A DNA stretch of 48,966 nucleotides from Alphaproteobacteria bacterium (GCA_030428565.1 JAUIDR010000023.1:1-48966); one strand, 5' to 3'; positions 17,391 through 26,054 are shown, counted from the stretch's first letter. Made by a program: numbers and translations. Notes: generated by a model not told the origin, from the letters alone.

Positions 17391-18124
17391 TGCTTGATTT
17401 TAAGGATAAGACCGCCCTGGTTACTGGGGCCTCGCGTGGCCTGGGACAGGCCGTCGCCGTGGCACTGGGGGCCGCCGGTGCCAAGGTCATCGCCTTGGCG
17501 CGCACCCAAGGCGGCTTGGAGCAGACCGACGATTTAATCCGCGCCGCTGGCGGCCAAGCGCCGACATTAATGCAAGTGGATTTGCAGGAGCTAGAGCCGC
17601 TTGCCCACATTTCGAATGCCTTGTTGGATCGCTTTGGCGGGCTGGATATTCTGGTCAGCGCCGCGGGCTATTTGGGCCAACTCATGCCCATGGGGCAGAG
17701 CGATTTCAAGGTGATTGAACGCGCCATGACGGTCAATTACGCCGCCAATATGATGCTGATTCAATCGCTAAACCCTTTGCTGCGCCAGTCCTCGGCTGGC
17801 CGCGCGGTCTTTGTCACCTGTGAGCAAGGCGAGGTGGTACAGCCCTTCTGGGGCGGCTATGCTGCCAGTAAGGCCGCACTCAATATGGCGGTCAAAACCT
17901 ACGCCAGCGAAGTCACCAATTCAGACTTGCGCGTCAACCTTTATGATCCGGGACCAATGCCGACCGAGCTTCGCAAGGCGGCCATGCCCGGCGAGGACCG
18001 CAGCCGCCTGCCAGAGCTTGGCCCCGTGGCCCACGATCTGTTGCGTTTGTGCCACGCGAGCTGTGAGACCCAAGGCATGCTGCATCGCTACGGCGAAGCG
18101 GGCAGCGGATATGGCGGCCTTTAG
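17390..18124 (+). CDS. Short-chain dehydrogenase/reductase family protein
   Basis: 244 residues. The start at 17390 shares a base with the preceding stop (TAATG), so the two are translationally coupled. The NAD(P)-binding TGASRGLG motif lies near the N-terminus, then NYAAN (where NNAG-like motifs sit) and the catalytic YAASK. Thirteen residues before that tyrosine, where the catalytic serine normally lies, the sequence has cysteine (FVTCEQGE). The family is clear; activity and substrate are uncertain. The purF-DUF2937-SDR association suggests a conserved operon. Confidence 0.88.
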   Translation: MLDFKDKTALVTGASRGLGQAVAVALGAAGAKVIALARTQGGLEQTDDLIRAAGGQAPTLMQVDLQELEPLAHISNALLDRFGGLDILVSAAGYLGQLMPMGQSDFKVIERAMTVNYAANMMLIQSLNPLLRQSSAGRAVFVTCEQGEVVQPFWGGYAASKAALNMAVKTYASEVTNSDLRVNLYDPGPMPTELRKAAMPGEDRSRLPELGPVAHDLLRLCHASCETQGMLHRYGEAGSGYGGL

Positions 18125-18251
18125 TCTCAAGACCTTTTGTCTAGTTTTGTGCGCTAATTTGTGGTCAGTTGCAGACCAAGTCACGGGATAGAACCTGCGG
18201 TCGTGTCCCATGCCTCGCCGCCTCTTGAACCCAGTTCTATGGAAGCAAACG

Positions 18252-18719
18252 ATGAAAATCAGCCTTAAAATCAATGGCCAAGACCTTACAGCCGAGGTCG
18301 CGCCCACCACGCTGCTGGTCGATTTCCTGCGCAGCGATCAGGGCCTCACCGGAACCCACTTAGGCTGCGACACCTCCCAGTGCGGCGCCTGCATGGTCCT
18401 GGTCAACGGCGATGCAGTGAAGTCCTGCACCTTGTTGGCCGTACAGCTAGATGGCGCGGAAGTGACCACCATCGAAGGCCTCAGCGACGGCGAAACCTTG
18501 AGCCCGGTACAAGAGGCTTTTCGCGAGGCTCACGGTCTACAGTGCGGTTTTTGTACGCCGGGCATGGTGGTGTCCGTGACCGACTTGTTGGCCAAAAACC
18601 CCAACCCCAGTGAGAGCGAAATCCGCCATTGGCTGGAGGGCAACATCTGCCGATGTACCGGCTATCAGAACATCGTGAAAGCCGCCCAGATGGCCGCTGA
18701 AAAGCAGCAAGCCGCCTAA
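18252..18719 (+). CDS. (2Fe-2S)-binding subunit, xanthine dehydrogenase/CO dehydrogenase small-subunit family
   Basis: 155 residues. Two [2Fe-2S] clusters are indicated: a plant-type ferredoxin set [12 protein letters not shown]...SCT, and the alpha-helical set QCGFCTPGM...ICRCTGY. The protein transfers electrons from a molybdenum large subunit to FAD. The start at 18252 has GGAAG upstream and matches the usual N-terminus (MKISLKING). It sits 34 bp ahead of the FAD subunit. No molybdopterin large subunit gene is adjacent, although its usual place is in the same operon. Confidence 0.92.
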   Translation: MKISLKINGQDLTAEVAPTTLLVDFLRSDQGLTGTHLGCDTSQCGACMVLVNGDAVKSCTLLAVQLDGAEVTTIEGLSDGETLSPVQEAFREAHGLQCGFCTPGMVVSVTDLLAKNPNPSESEIRHWLEGNICRCTGYQNIVKAAQMAAEKQQAA

Positions 18720-18753
18720 TCCGGCAAGCGCCGCGAACGCCAGAGAGAACCTC

Positions 18754-19551
18754 ATGTACGAATTCGACTACGTAAGACCTACGACCCTTCAAGAAGCTCA
18801 AGACCTGGTCGGCGAAGACAAAAAGCTGTTGGCTGGCGGTCAGACCTATATGCCCACCTTGCGCCAACGCTTGGCCATGCCTGAGCTGCTGATCGACCTC
18901 AACGCCATCCCCGTGCTGCACGGCATTTGCGAGGCTGATGATCGTATCTCCATTGGTGCCATGACCCGCCATGCAGAAGTTGCAAGCGATGGACTGGTGC
19001 GCAGCAAGATTCCTGGCCTGGCGAGCATGGCAGGTGGTATCGGCGATCCGGCGGTCCGCCATCGCGGAACTTTGGGAGGATCGCTGGCCAACAACGATCC
19101 TTCGGCCTGCTATCCAGCGGCGGTTTTGGCGCTCAACGCGGTGGTCCACACCAGTAAGCGCAGTATCGAAGCCAAGGATTTCTTCCAAGGCCTGTTCACG
19201 ACGGCGCTGGACGAAGATGAAATCATTAGCCACGTCACCTTTCCGAGCGTGCCCTGCGCCTACCTGAAATTCAAGCAGCCAGCCTCGGGCTTTGCCCTAG
19301 CAGGCGTGTTCGCTTGCAAGCTGGACGATGGCTTCCGTTTGGCCGTCACCGGTGCAGGCCAAGAAGGCGTCTTCCGTTGGCAGCAAGCCGAAGCGGCTCT
19401 GAACAATGATGCCAGCTTTGGCGATTTCAAAAGCTTGGCTCTGGAGCCAGACATGATCGAAGACGTGCATGCCGACGCCGATTATCGCAGTAACCTTGTG
19501 CGGGTCGCTGCGGGCCGTGTGGTGGCACAACTGCGCGAACAGCTCGCCTAG
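18754..19551 (+). CDS. FAD-binding subunit, CO/xanthine dehydrogenase medium-subunit family
   Basis: 265 residues. The FAD-binding motifs of the CoxM family are visible: [13 protein letters not shown] at about 30-42, and the [22 protein letters not shown] stretch at about 106-127, followed by the CoxM C-terminal domain. With the preceding Fe-S subunit it would form the electron-transfer half of a molybdenum hydroxylase. GAGAGAACCTC precedes the ATG. The next gene is a lyase, not the expected large subunit. Confidence 0.9.
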   Translation: MYEFDYVRPTTLQEAQDLVGEDKKLLAGGQTYMPTLRQRLAMPELLIDLNAIPVLHGICEADDRISIGAMTRHAEVASDGLVRSKIPGLASMAGGIGDPAVRHRGTLGGSLANNDPSACYPAAVLALNAVVHTSKRSIEAKDFFQGLFTTALDEDEIISHVTFPSVPCAYLKFKQPASGFALAGVFACKLDDGFRLAVTGAGQEGVFRWQQAEAALNNDASFGDFKSLALEPDMIEDVHADADYRSNLVRVAAGRVVAQLREQLA

Positions 19552-19566
19552 GGCCGTCGTTACACC

Positions 19567-20901
19567 ATGACTTCGGCGCTGTCGTCCAGCTATCTATCTG
19601 CCCTGTTCACCGATGACAAAGTGGCTGACCTGCTGTCAGACCGCTTCATGGTGCGCGCCCTATTGATCGTTGAAGGATGCCTGGCCGATGCACAGGGCCA
19701 GCTGGACCTAATCCCAGCCGAAGCCGCCGCGCGTATCAGCCTGACCGCCCGCGCGCTGCCGATCGAGCCTGCCGTGCTGGCGGGCGGCGTGCTGCGCGAT
19801 GGCCATCCGGTGCAAGCCCTGGTCGATATTCTGCGCGAAGGCTTACCGCCCGAAGCCGCCGGCTGGCTGCATTTTGGCCTCAGTGCGCAAGATGTCATGG
19901 ACGCGGCGCAACTGTTACAAGTGCGCAGCCTGATGCAGGTCTATGAACAGCGCCTGGACAGCCTTTTGGCACGCCTAGCCGAGCTGATGCGTCGATACCG
20001 CGATGCACCTCAGGTGGTGCGCCGAGCCGGTCGGATCGGCGGAATTCAGACCTTTGGCTACAAAGTTGCCGGTTGGCGCGCTCCCCTGCTGCGCCAAAAA
20101 CAGCGCTTGGCTGCGCTGCGCCCGCAGCTCTTGAGCCTTGCCGTTGGCGGCTTGGACGGCACCCAAGCCAGCCTTGGCCCTCAGGCCGCCGCGCTCAATG
20201 CCAAGCTTGCCGAACTTCTGAAATTAGAGCCAGGCACCATGCCTGCGCACAATCAGCGGGACGGTTGGGCCGAACTCGCGTCTTGGCTCAGCCTTACCAG
20301 CGGTCTAATCGGCAAAATGGCACAAGACATCGCTCAATTGAGCGCGCCCGAAATCGCGGAGTTGTCCGAAGCCAGCGCGGGTGGCCTTGCCAGCTTGGGC
20401 AGCCTCGCTCCTACCCAGCGCGGCGCGCCGACGCTCAGCCACAGTCTGATCGCTCTGGCGCGACACAGCGCCGGACAACTACCAGCCTGCCATGAAGCCC
20501 TGCTCTGCGAACAAGAAGGCGGGGCGGCGAATTGGCGGTTGGAGTGGCTAGCGCTACCAGTTTTGTTGCAGACCTGCGGGGCCAGCTTGGGCCTGGCGGA
20601 TCGCTTGATCGCCACCCTGCAGATTGACGAAAAGGCGATGGCCAAGCGGGTAGCCGAACAGGGCGATCTGTTACTGGCCGATCATTACGCCCTGGCGATG
20701 AGCGCTCATCTGCCGCTGCCGCAAGCGCAAGTGGTGGTACAGCAAGCCGCCGCACAGGCCGCCGATGAAGGCCGGGCCTTGCACGAGGCCCTGGCTAAAG
20801 CCAGCCTGTTGCCGCTCGATTGGGCCGCCCTAGCGCAAGAGCAGCCCTGGCGCAGCGCCTGCCAAGCCCTAATCGATCGCGCTTTGGAACAAGACGACTA
20901 G
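19567..20901 (+). CDS. Fumarase/aspartase superfamily lyase, PcaB-like (3-carboxy-cis,cis-muconate cycloisomerase-like)
   Basis: 444 residues, mostly helical. The N-terminal SSYLSALFTDDKVADLLSD and FGLSAQDVMDAA segments match the PcaB/adenylosuccinate-lyase superfamily. The signature loop GSSxMPxKxNP reads GSLAPTQRGAP: the lysine and asparagine are gone and only one serine remains, so standard catalysis is doubtful. The gene starts 15 bp after the FAD subunit stop and is likely in the same transcript. It may be a diverged enzyme acting on the product of the hydroxylase, or a non-catalytic relative. No other protocatechuate-pathway genes are nearby. Confidence 0.72.
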   Translation: MTSALSSSYLSALFTDDKVADLLSDRFMVRALLIVEGCLADAQGQLDLIPAEAAARISLTARALPIEPAVLAGGVLRDGHPVQALVDILREGLPPEAAGWLHFGLSAQDVMDAAQLLQVRSLMQVYEQRLDSLLARLAELMRRYRDAPQVVRRAGRIGGIQTFGYKVAGWRAPLLRQKQRLAALRPQLLSLAVGGLDGTQASLGPQAAALNAKLAELLKLEPGTMPAHNQRDGWAELASWLSLTSGLIGKMAQDIAQLSAPEIAELSEASAGGLASLGSLAPTQRGAPTLSHSLIALARHSAGQLPACHEALLCEQEGGAANWRLEWLALPVLLQTCGASLGLADRLIATLQIDEKAMAKRVAEQGDLLLADHYALAMSAHLPLPQAQVVVQQAAAQAADEGRALHEALAKASLLPLDWAALAQEQPWRSACQALIDRALEQDD

Positions 20902-20929
20902 GCCGAAGCAGCCCCGAGCGTTTGCTACA

Positions 20930-21025
20930 GGGCTTTGGGGCCTCTGGGCTTTCAGGCCTCTGGGCTTTCAGGCCACTAGACTTTCAGGCCACTAGACTTT
21001 CGGGCAACAGGGCTTTCGGGCCACA
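20930..21025. repeat. Tandem repeat, six copies of a 16-bp unit
   Basis: Units of the form GGGCTTTCAGGCCACT start at 20930, 20946, 20962, 20978, 20994 and 21010. Neighbouring copies differ by 0-4 bases; units 1-3 and 6 begin GGG, while units 4 and 5 begin AGA. The array lies between the convergent lyase and DoxX genes. A 16-bp period does not preserve a reading frame, so it is non-coding. Its length is likely variable between strains. Confidence 0.93.
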
Positions 21026-21073
21026 GCGCCGCCTGGACTACAAGACCATTCGAGCCACATGGCTCGCGCCGCG

Positions 21074-21517
21074 CTATTCTTCGGGATTGGGGCCGCGAAG
21101 CGCCAACAGCAACATAGCGCCAGCGATGCTGATATCCTTCAAGAACATGGTCATTTCCAGCTCTTGCTGCGCGGCATCAGCCACGCCCCAGAAGTTGTGA
21201 TAGAAAATGGCCGTCGCCAGAGCGAAAACAAACAAGACCAACCCCGCCAAGCGCGATAGAATTTCCGGGCGCGCGACGATAATCAGCAGGCCACCGACGA
21301 CCTCAAGTACAACGACACCGATCGCAAGATACAAGCCCATATCAGCGGTCACCAAAGGCAGAACGATCGGCGTTGTCTCGGTAATGGCATCGGCGGTGGC
21401 ATTCAGGCCGTAGAGCGCCTGTTGCTGAAACTCTGGCAGGTTCAAAGCGTGCATGATGCCGGTCACAACGAACACCGCCCCCATTAGCAAACGCGCTACA
21501 AACAAAATCAGCCCCAT
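21074..21517 (-). CDS. DoxX family membrane protein
   Basis: 147 residues with four membrane helices: LILFVARLLMGAVFVVTGIMHA, YLAIGVVVLEVVGGLLIIV, AGLVLFVFALATAIFYHNFW and ISIAGAMLLLAL. The RxxxGxxFxxxGxxH pattern in helix 1 and the HNFW segment after helix 3 are typical of DoxX. Members are linked to thiosulfate:quinone reductase, redox homeostasis or unknown roles. AAGGAG lies 7 nt upstream of the ATG. It is downstream of glcG on the same strand, 155 bp away. Confidence 0.88.
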   Translation of the reverse strand: MGLILFVARLLMGAVFVVTGIMHALNLPEFQQQALYGLNATADAITETTPIVLPLVTADMGLYLAIGVVVLEVVGGLLIIVARPEILSRLAGLVLFVFALATAIFYHNFWGVADAAQQELEMTMFLKDISIAGAMLLLALRGPNPEE

Positions 21518-21672
21518 TTCATGCTCCTTCGTCAGAACTGCATTCGGGTCATGTTAGGCGCAAACCAGCCCCACTTGCGAGTCTGTCGCGGGGAAAAACG
21601 CAAAACTACGCACAAACACCGGACTAATGCGCCTTTGCAGACGCTTTTTGGGTAAAGTCTGCTGGTCTGGGC

Positions 21673-22095
21673 TCAACCTTGAGCCAAAAAATGGTCGATC
21701 CCGCCCTGGGCAACCACCATATCCTGCTGCGGACTGCCCGCCGAGACACCGATTCCCCCCACGACCGCGCCCTCGACTTCGATGGGCAGCCCGCCGCCAA
21801 CAGAGGAAAGACGCCCGCCAACCTCGGTATGGATGCCGAAGACCAGGTTTCCAGGTACGTTGGCCGCGTTGTATTCGTGGGTCGCCTTTTTGGCGGCGGC
21901 CGCGGTGAAGGCCTTGTCTTGCGCGATGGTGATTGAACTAACCTTGCTGGCGTCCATGCGGTCAAAGGCGATCAGATTGCCGCTCTCATCGACAATCGCG
22001 ATGCACATGGCTAGCCCCATGGACTCAGCCGTCGCGCGGGCGCCCGCGAGCAGGATGTGGGCATCACGCAAATCCAAGCGTTTGATTGTAAGCAT
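21673..22095 (-). CDS. glcG: GlcG/HbpS family protein (DUF336)
   Basis: 140 residues covering the whole DUF336 (PF03928) domain: VDESGNLIAFDRMD, KAFTAAAAKK, then GGLPIEVEGAVVGGIGVSAG and a C-terminal QDMVVAQGGI. HbpS relatives bind haem; GlcG in Escherichia coli lies in the glycolate operon beside malate synthase G, and the same pairing appears here, divergent from glcB. The precise role is unknown. GGAGAACCCT precedes the ATG. Confidence 0.88.
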   Translation of the reverse strand: MLTIKRLDLRDAHILLAGARATAESMGLAMCIAIVDESGNLIAFDRMDASKVSSITIAQDKAFTAAAAKKATHEYNAANVPGNLVFGIHTEVGGRLSSVGGGLPIEVEGAVVGGIGVSAGSPQQDMVVAQGGIDHFLAQG

Positions 22096-22177
22096 AGGGT
22101 TCTCCGGTCAGATCTGCGGCTTTATCCATTGAAATTTGTCGGTCCGCAGGCATTAGTGGCGGTTAATCTGGGCCCTG

Positions 22178-22193
22178 TTGTCGGTACCGACAA
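22178..22193. promoter_or_regulatory. Perfect 16-bp palindrome, candidate operator between glcG and glcB
   Basis: TTGTCGGTACCGACAA is a perfect dyad in the 250-bp divergent region. GntR/FadR-type repressors, which include GlcC of the glycolate operon, bind dyads with TTGT/ACAA arms, so an operator for a glycolate-responsive regulator is plausible. No regulator gene is in the window. Confidence 0.5.
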
Positions 22194-22223
22194 GCCCAAA
22201 ATCGCCGCGTTCGAGCCTGTGAG

Positions 22224-22239
22224 CGCGGGTCAACCCGCG
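22224..22239. promoter_or_regulatory. Inverted repeat in the glcG-glcB divergent region
   Basis: CGCGGGT-CA-ACCCGCG: perfect 7-bp arms with a 2-bp centre. It is a second candidate operator, 46 bp from the first palindrome and about 107 bp upstream of the glcB start. A 2-nt loop is too tight for an RNA hairpin unless outer pairs open, so a protein-binding site is the better reading. Confidence 0.4.
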
Positions 22240-22345
22240 ACGGCTTGCCTCTACCACAGAGCGGAATGCCAGTTGCTTGCAGACAAGGATATGCCTAAGC
22301 ACAGGACAGCCCCAAGAAAACAATTGAATGTGTCGGAGATCCCCC

Positions 22346-24502
22346 ATGAACGAACGTACAACCGTCGGCAGTTTGCAGGTCGCACAAAGCCTCTATAACT
22401 TTGTAAACAAAGAGGTTTTGCCAGGAACGGGGATCGATGCCGACGCGCTGTGGCAAGGCATCAATGAATTGATGACCGAAATGGCACCGCGCAATCGTGA
22501 GCTGTTGGCCAAGCGCCAGACCATCCAGGAGCAGATCGACGCCTGGCACAAAGAGCGCCAAGGCCAGGCCATCGACATGGAAGCCTACCAGGCATTTTTG
22601 CGCGAAATCGGCTACCTGCTGCCTGAAGGCGAGGACTTTGCCGTTGAGACCAGCAATGTCGATGATGAAATCGCCACCATCGCCGGCCCGCAGTTGGTCG
22701 TGCCCATCATGAACGCGCGCTATGCCCTTAATGCTGCAAACGCGCGCTGGGGCAGCCTGTATGACGCGCTGTATGGCACCGACGCGGTCAGCGAAGACGA
22801 GGGCGCAGAGATCGGCACCAGCTATAACCCAGCACGCGGTGCCAAGGTGGTCGCTTGGGCCAAAGCCATGCTGGATGACGTGGCCCCCTTGGCAAACGGC
22901 TCTTGGGCCGATGTCAGCGGCCTGCGCGTTGAAGATGGTCAACTGCAGAGCGACAAAGGCGGCCTAAAAGACCCCGTGCAATTCGCCGGTTACTACGGCG
23001 CGGAAGATGCGCCCGGCGGCCTGCTTCTAAAAAACAACAACCTGCATATCGGCCTGAAGATTGACGCCGAGCATCCGGTCGGCAAGGACGATCCGGCCAA
23101 CATAGCCGATCTGGTCATTGAATCAGCCATCTCGACCATCATGGACTGCGAGGATTCCGTCGCGGCCGTTGACGCCGAAGACAAAATCCTGGCCTATCGC
23201 AACTGGCTTGGTCTGATGAAGGGCGACTTGTCGTCTAAGATCAAAAAGGGCGGCAAGGACATGATCCGCCGCCTAGCCGCTGACGCCAAATTCAAGACTC
23301 CAACCGGCGATGAATTGATCCTGCAAGGCCGCTCACTGATGTTGGTGCGTAACGTCGGCCACCTCATGACCAACCCCGCCATTCTGGACGCCGACGGCAA
23401 CGAGCTGGGCGAAGGCTTGCTGGATGCCATCTTCACCGTATTGATCGCTATGCACGACTTGAAAAAGTCCAACGGCCCGCGCAATTCGCGCCAGGGTTCG
23501 GTCTACGTGGTGAAGCCCAAAATGCACGGCCCCGAAGAAGTGGCCTTCACCGATGCCATTTTCACCAAGGTCGAAGCCATCTTGGGTCTGCCCGCCAACA
23601 CGGTCAAAATCGGCATCATGGATGAAGAACGCCGCACCACCGTCAATTTGAAGGAATGCATCCGCGCTGCCAAAGCGCGAGTGGCCTTTATCAACACCGG
23701 CTTTTTGGATCGCACCGGCGATGAAATCCATACCTCGATGGAAGCCGGCCCCATGATCCGCAAGGCCGACATGAAGACCCAGCCCTGGATCGCAGCCTAT
23801 GAGGGTTGGAACGTCGATATTGGTCTGGCTTGCGGCCTGCGCGGTAAGGCACAGATCGGCAAAGGCATGTGGGCCATGCCCGACTTGATGGCCGCCATGC
23901 TGGAACAGAAGATCGGACACCCCAAAGCAGGCGCAAACTGCGCATGGGTGCCCTCGCCGACCGCCGCTACGCTGCACGCTACCCACTACCACCGCGTCAA
24001 TGTCCAGGACGTACAGAGCGAACTCGCAGGCCGCGAGCGCGCAAAATTGAGCGATATTCTAACCGTGCCGCTGCACAGCGGGGAGAACTGGTCGGATGAG
24101 GAAATCACCGCCGAGCTGGAAAACAACGCGCAAGGAATCTTGGGCTACGTAGTTCGCTGGATCGACGCTGGGGTCGGTTGTTCGAAAGTGCCAGACATCA
24201 ATAACGTCGGCCTGATGGAAGACAGAGCGACCTGCCGCATCTCTTCCCAACACATGGCCAACTGGCTGCACCACGGCGTCGTCAGCCACGATCAAGTCAT
24301 GGACGTGATGAAGCGCATGGCCGAGGTGGTCGATGGTCAAAACGCCGGCGATGCCAGCTATCAGAACATGGCCCCGGATTTCGACGGCGTGGCCTTCAAG
24401 GCCGCGTGCGATCTGGTGTTTGAAGGCCGCGAGCAGCCCTCAGGCTACACTGAGCCCGTCTTGCACCGCCGCCGCTTGGAAAAGAAGGCTGAGGCGGCCT
24501 AG
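22346..24502 (+). CDS. glcB: Malate synthase G
   Basis: 718 residues, the size of the monomeric G isoform (about 720). It condenses glyoxylate with acetyl-CoA to malate. Visible hallmarks are the [15 protein letters not shown] stretch with metal-binding acidic residues, the [14 protein letters not shown] segment, [14 protein letters not shown] with catalytic Glu/Arg, [18 protein letters not shown] and the C-terminal [17 protein letters not shown] with the catalytic base. The start at 22346 has GGAG upstream (the upstream in-frame TTG is not needed). It is divergent from glcG and ends at a strong terminator. No isocitrate lyase gene is in the window. Confidence 0.97.
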   Translation: MNERTTVGSLQVAQSLYNFVNKEVLPGTGIDADALWQGINELMTEMAPRNRELLAKRQTIQEQIDAWHKERQGQAIDMEAYQAFLREIGYLLPEGEDFAVETSNVDDEIATIAGPQLVVPIMNARYALNAANARWGSLYDALYGTDAVSEDEGAEIGTSYNPARGAKVVAWAKAMLDDVAPLANGSWADVSGLRVEDGQLQSDKGGLKDPVQFAGYYGAEDAPGGLLLKNNNLHIGLKIDAEHPVGKDDPANIADLVIESAISTIMDCEDSVAAVDAEDKILAYRNWLGLMKGDLSSKIKKGGKDMIRRLAADAKFKTPTGDELILQGRSLMLVRNVGHLMTNPAILDADGNELGEGLLDAIFTVLIAMHDLKKSNGPRNSRQGSVYVVKPKMHGPEEVAFTDAIFTKVEAILGLPANTVKIGIMDEERRTTVNLKECIRAAKARVAFINTGFLDRTGDEIHTSMEAGPMIRKADMKTQPWIAAYEGWNVDIGLACGLRGKAQIGKGMWAMPDLMAAMLEQKIGHPKAGANCAWVPSPTAATLHATHYHRVNVQDVQSELAGRERAKLSDILTVPLHSGENWSDEEITAELENNAQGILGYVVRWIDAGVGCSKVPDINNVGLMEDRATCRISSQHMANWLHHGVVSHDQVMDVMKRMAEVVDGQNAGDASYQNMAPDFDGVAFKAACDLVFEGREQPSGYTEPVLHRRRLEKKAEAA

Positions 24503-24540
24503 TCTGGGCAGCATAGTCTGGGCTTAGTAGCCAAATGAAT

Positions 24541-24574
24541 AAAAAGGGGAGCCCGGCCAGCGGCTCCCCTTTTT
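24541..24574. terminator. Bidirectional intrinsic terminator
   Basis: Stem GGGGAGCC (24546-24553) with GGCTCCCC (24562-24569) and an 8-nt loop, flanked by five A on one side and five T on the other, so it works in both directions. It serves glcB on the plus strand and the convergent DUF1508 gene on the minus strand. Confidence 0.92.
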
Positions 24575-24583
24575 CTTATGGCT
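24549..24583 (+). repeat. Copy A of a 35-bp imperfect direct repeat
   Basis: Begins GAGCCCGGC and ends TTTTTCTTATGGCT; it matches 25057-25091 at 31 of 35 positions. This copy holds part of the terminator and the stop region of the DUF1508 gene. The two copies are 508 bp apart and bracket the DUF1508 gene and the AT-rich stretch. Confidence 0.8.
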
Positions 24584-24770
24584 AGCTCGGCGTGCAGGTC
24601 ATACCGTTACGCCGGGCATTGGCGATGCAGTCAGACCTATTGACGTAGCCTTCATTGGCAGAACCAACTATCTGACCGTTTCTTGCAGTTCGCCGCCACC
24701 GCCACTCGCCGGCCCTGTCCTTGTAGATTTCCCAAGTGTCACCTTGGGCGTCTTTGCATGATTCACTCAT
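24582..24770 (-). CDS. Small DUF1508 (YegP-like) domain protein
   Basis: 62 residues. The core WEIYKDRAGEWRWRRTARNGQIVGS followed by EGYVNRSDC matches the DUF1508 repeat unit (FEIYKDKxGEWRWRLKAxNGxIIASSxEGYxxKxDC). One repeat is present where YegP has two. The ATG at 24770 with GGAG about 10 nt upstream is preferred over an in-frame TTG at 24785. Function is unknown in the family. It lies between direct repeats and beside an AT-rich stretch unlike the surrounding DNA, hinting at acquisition or duplication. Confidence 0.8.
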   Translation of the reverse strand: MSESCKDAQGDTWEIYKDRAGEWRWRRTARNGQIVGSANEGYVNRSDCIANARRNGMTCTPS

Positions 24771-25056
24771 GTGTTCGATCTCCAAATTTTCAGAAAGGGT
24801 GAGGCGCGCACCACACTAAACATAGGTATGTTGAGAGATCGATATTTCAAGGCAACAAGGCGATTTATCTCGTAATATTTTATTTATTTACAGTATTACA
24901 TATTTATGCAGTTTTGATGGCGAGGCACACGGCGTTTTGACTTACTTTTGTTCGTATTTTGATCTATTTTGTTTCTTCTTCTGATATGACAACATAGGCA
25001 AGCGCGGCCAACTTGCACTACGCCATTGCATCAAGCCGAGAAACCGATAATCAAAC
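24771..25056. other. AT-rich intergenic stretch
   Basis: About 285 bp, markedly richer in A and T than the rest of the window, especially 24830-25000, which has several TATTTA and TTTTGT motifs. It probably holds the DUF1508 promoter (minus strand). No coding frame is supported. The composition suggests foreign origin or a strongly regulated promoter region. Confidence 0.55.
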
Positions 25057-25091
25057 GAGCCCGGCAAACAGCTCTCCTTTTTCTTATGGCT
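25057..25091 (+). repeat. Copy B of the 35-bp imperfect direct repeat
   Basis: Matches 24549-24583 with four substitutions. The hairpin is degraded in this copy (GAGCCCGGC...AGCTCTCC), so it is probably no longer a good terminator. Weak similarity continues for some bases after it, so it may be the decayed 3' end of a second DUF1508-type gene. Confidence 0.8.
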
Positions 25092-25160
25092 GTGCTGGCG
25101 CGGCCACTTGTGGCAAACTGCGCCCCTAACAATGTACTTCTGTATTGCCGACCGCTGCCT

Positions 25161-25742
25161 ATGACCGCTGCCAATCCCGAGCTACAAAGCTTTTTCGATA
25201 AACCCGACTGGCAAGCCGAAGCGCTGGCCCTGCGCGCCATAGCTCTGGGCGGCGGGCTAAGCGAAGAACGCAAATGGGGCCAGCCATGTTATACCAGAGA
25301 CGGCAATAATATCGTTATTTTGCAACGTCTTAAAGCACGAATTGGCTTTGCATTTTTCCGAGGCGCGCTGCTCAACGACCCGCATGGTCTGTTGGAGTTC
25401 CCGGGCGAAAATTCGCGCATTGGCAAGCGTGTCATGTTTAGCGATTGCCAGGCGATATTGCAGGCCAAACCCGCACTGTTGGATTTCATCAAGCAAGCGC
25501 AACACCTTGCCGAGACCGGGCAGAAAGTCGAAGGCAAGGCCCCGATTGAACTGCCAGAAGAACTGCGCCAGCGCCTGGATGAAGACGCTGATCTGGCCAC
25601 GGCCTTTGCGGCGCTCACGCCCGGCCGCCAACGCGCCTATTGCCTAGTGATCGGCGGAGCAAAGCAAGCAGCGACCCGCCGAGCGCGCATCGACAAACAC
25701 TATGCCCGCATCCTGGAGGGCAAAGGCCCCAACGACCGCTAG
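25161..25742 (+). CDS. YdeI/OmpD-associated family protein (DUF1801-containing)
   Basis: 193 residues. The N-terminal DUF1801 domain has LRAIALGGGLSEERKWGQPCYT and then RIGFAFFRGALLNDP, closely following YdeI-type proteins; the C-terminal helical part ends with LTPGRQRAYCLVIGGAKQAATRRARI, the typical R..YC..I..AK...TR.RRI pattern. The start at ATG 25161 gives the usual family N-terminus, although its ribosome site is weak; upstream in-frame starts would translate repeat copy B. The role is not established; the fold resembles iron-chaperone/frataxin-like proteins. Confidence 0.85.
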   Translation: MTAANPELQSFFDKPDWQAEALALRAIALGGGLSEERKWGQPCYTRDGNNIVILQRLKARIGFAFFRGALLNDPHGLLEFPGENSRIGKRVMFSDCQAILQAKPALLDFIKQAQHLAETGQKVEGKAPIELPEELRQRLDEDADLATAFAALTPGRQRAYCLVIGGAKQAATRRARIDKHYARILEGKGPNDR

Positions 25743-26054
25743 GGCTGCAAGGGTTATGTGTTGATTTGCATGCCCTTTCGGTTTGAGTCTTTTTACTAAC
25801 CACAAACAAGAAACATCACAACGATATACAAGGCACCCAAACTTGCATGTAGGGCTGCACCACGCCAGGGGGCGGTCCCGCGCGCTTCGAGCTTTACGAG
25901 GCGCGTGCCCTCCAGGACTGGCGGGCGCGACCCAAACGCCAGCGCCTTTTCGTTTGCCATCGAAGGCGGGACTTTGAGCATAAATGCTCGCTTCAATATA
26001 ACCCTGCTAACGCTTCCGACGCATGACCGTTGCTTGCCGAACTGCGCGGCGCTT
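25743..26054. other. Intergenic region with several potential hairpins
   Basis: About 310 bp between the YdeI-like and Ldh2-type genes. CGCGCTTCG (25881-25889) pairs with CGAGGCGCG (25897-25905), and CTGGCG (25918-25923) pairs with CGCCAG (25937-25942), followed by CGCCTTTT, which could be a weak plus-strand terminator. GAGCATAAATGCTC forms a small dyad at 25976-25989. The frame at 25796-25996 on the minus strand has no family signal. A structured RNA is possible but unproven. Confidence 0.4.

Noticed and set aside
20820-21200. ORF running through the 16-bp tandem repeat
   Set aside because: The repeat period is not a multiple of three and the product is a repetitive artefact overlapping two real genes.
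25796-25996. 66-codon minus-strand ORF between the YdeI-like and Ldh2-type genes
   Set aside because: No recognisable motif and it lies over potential RNA hairpins; coding is unsupported.
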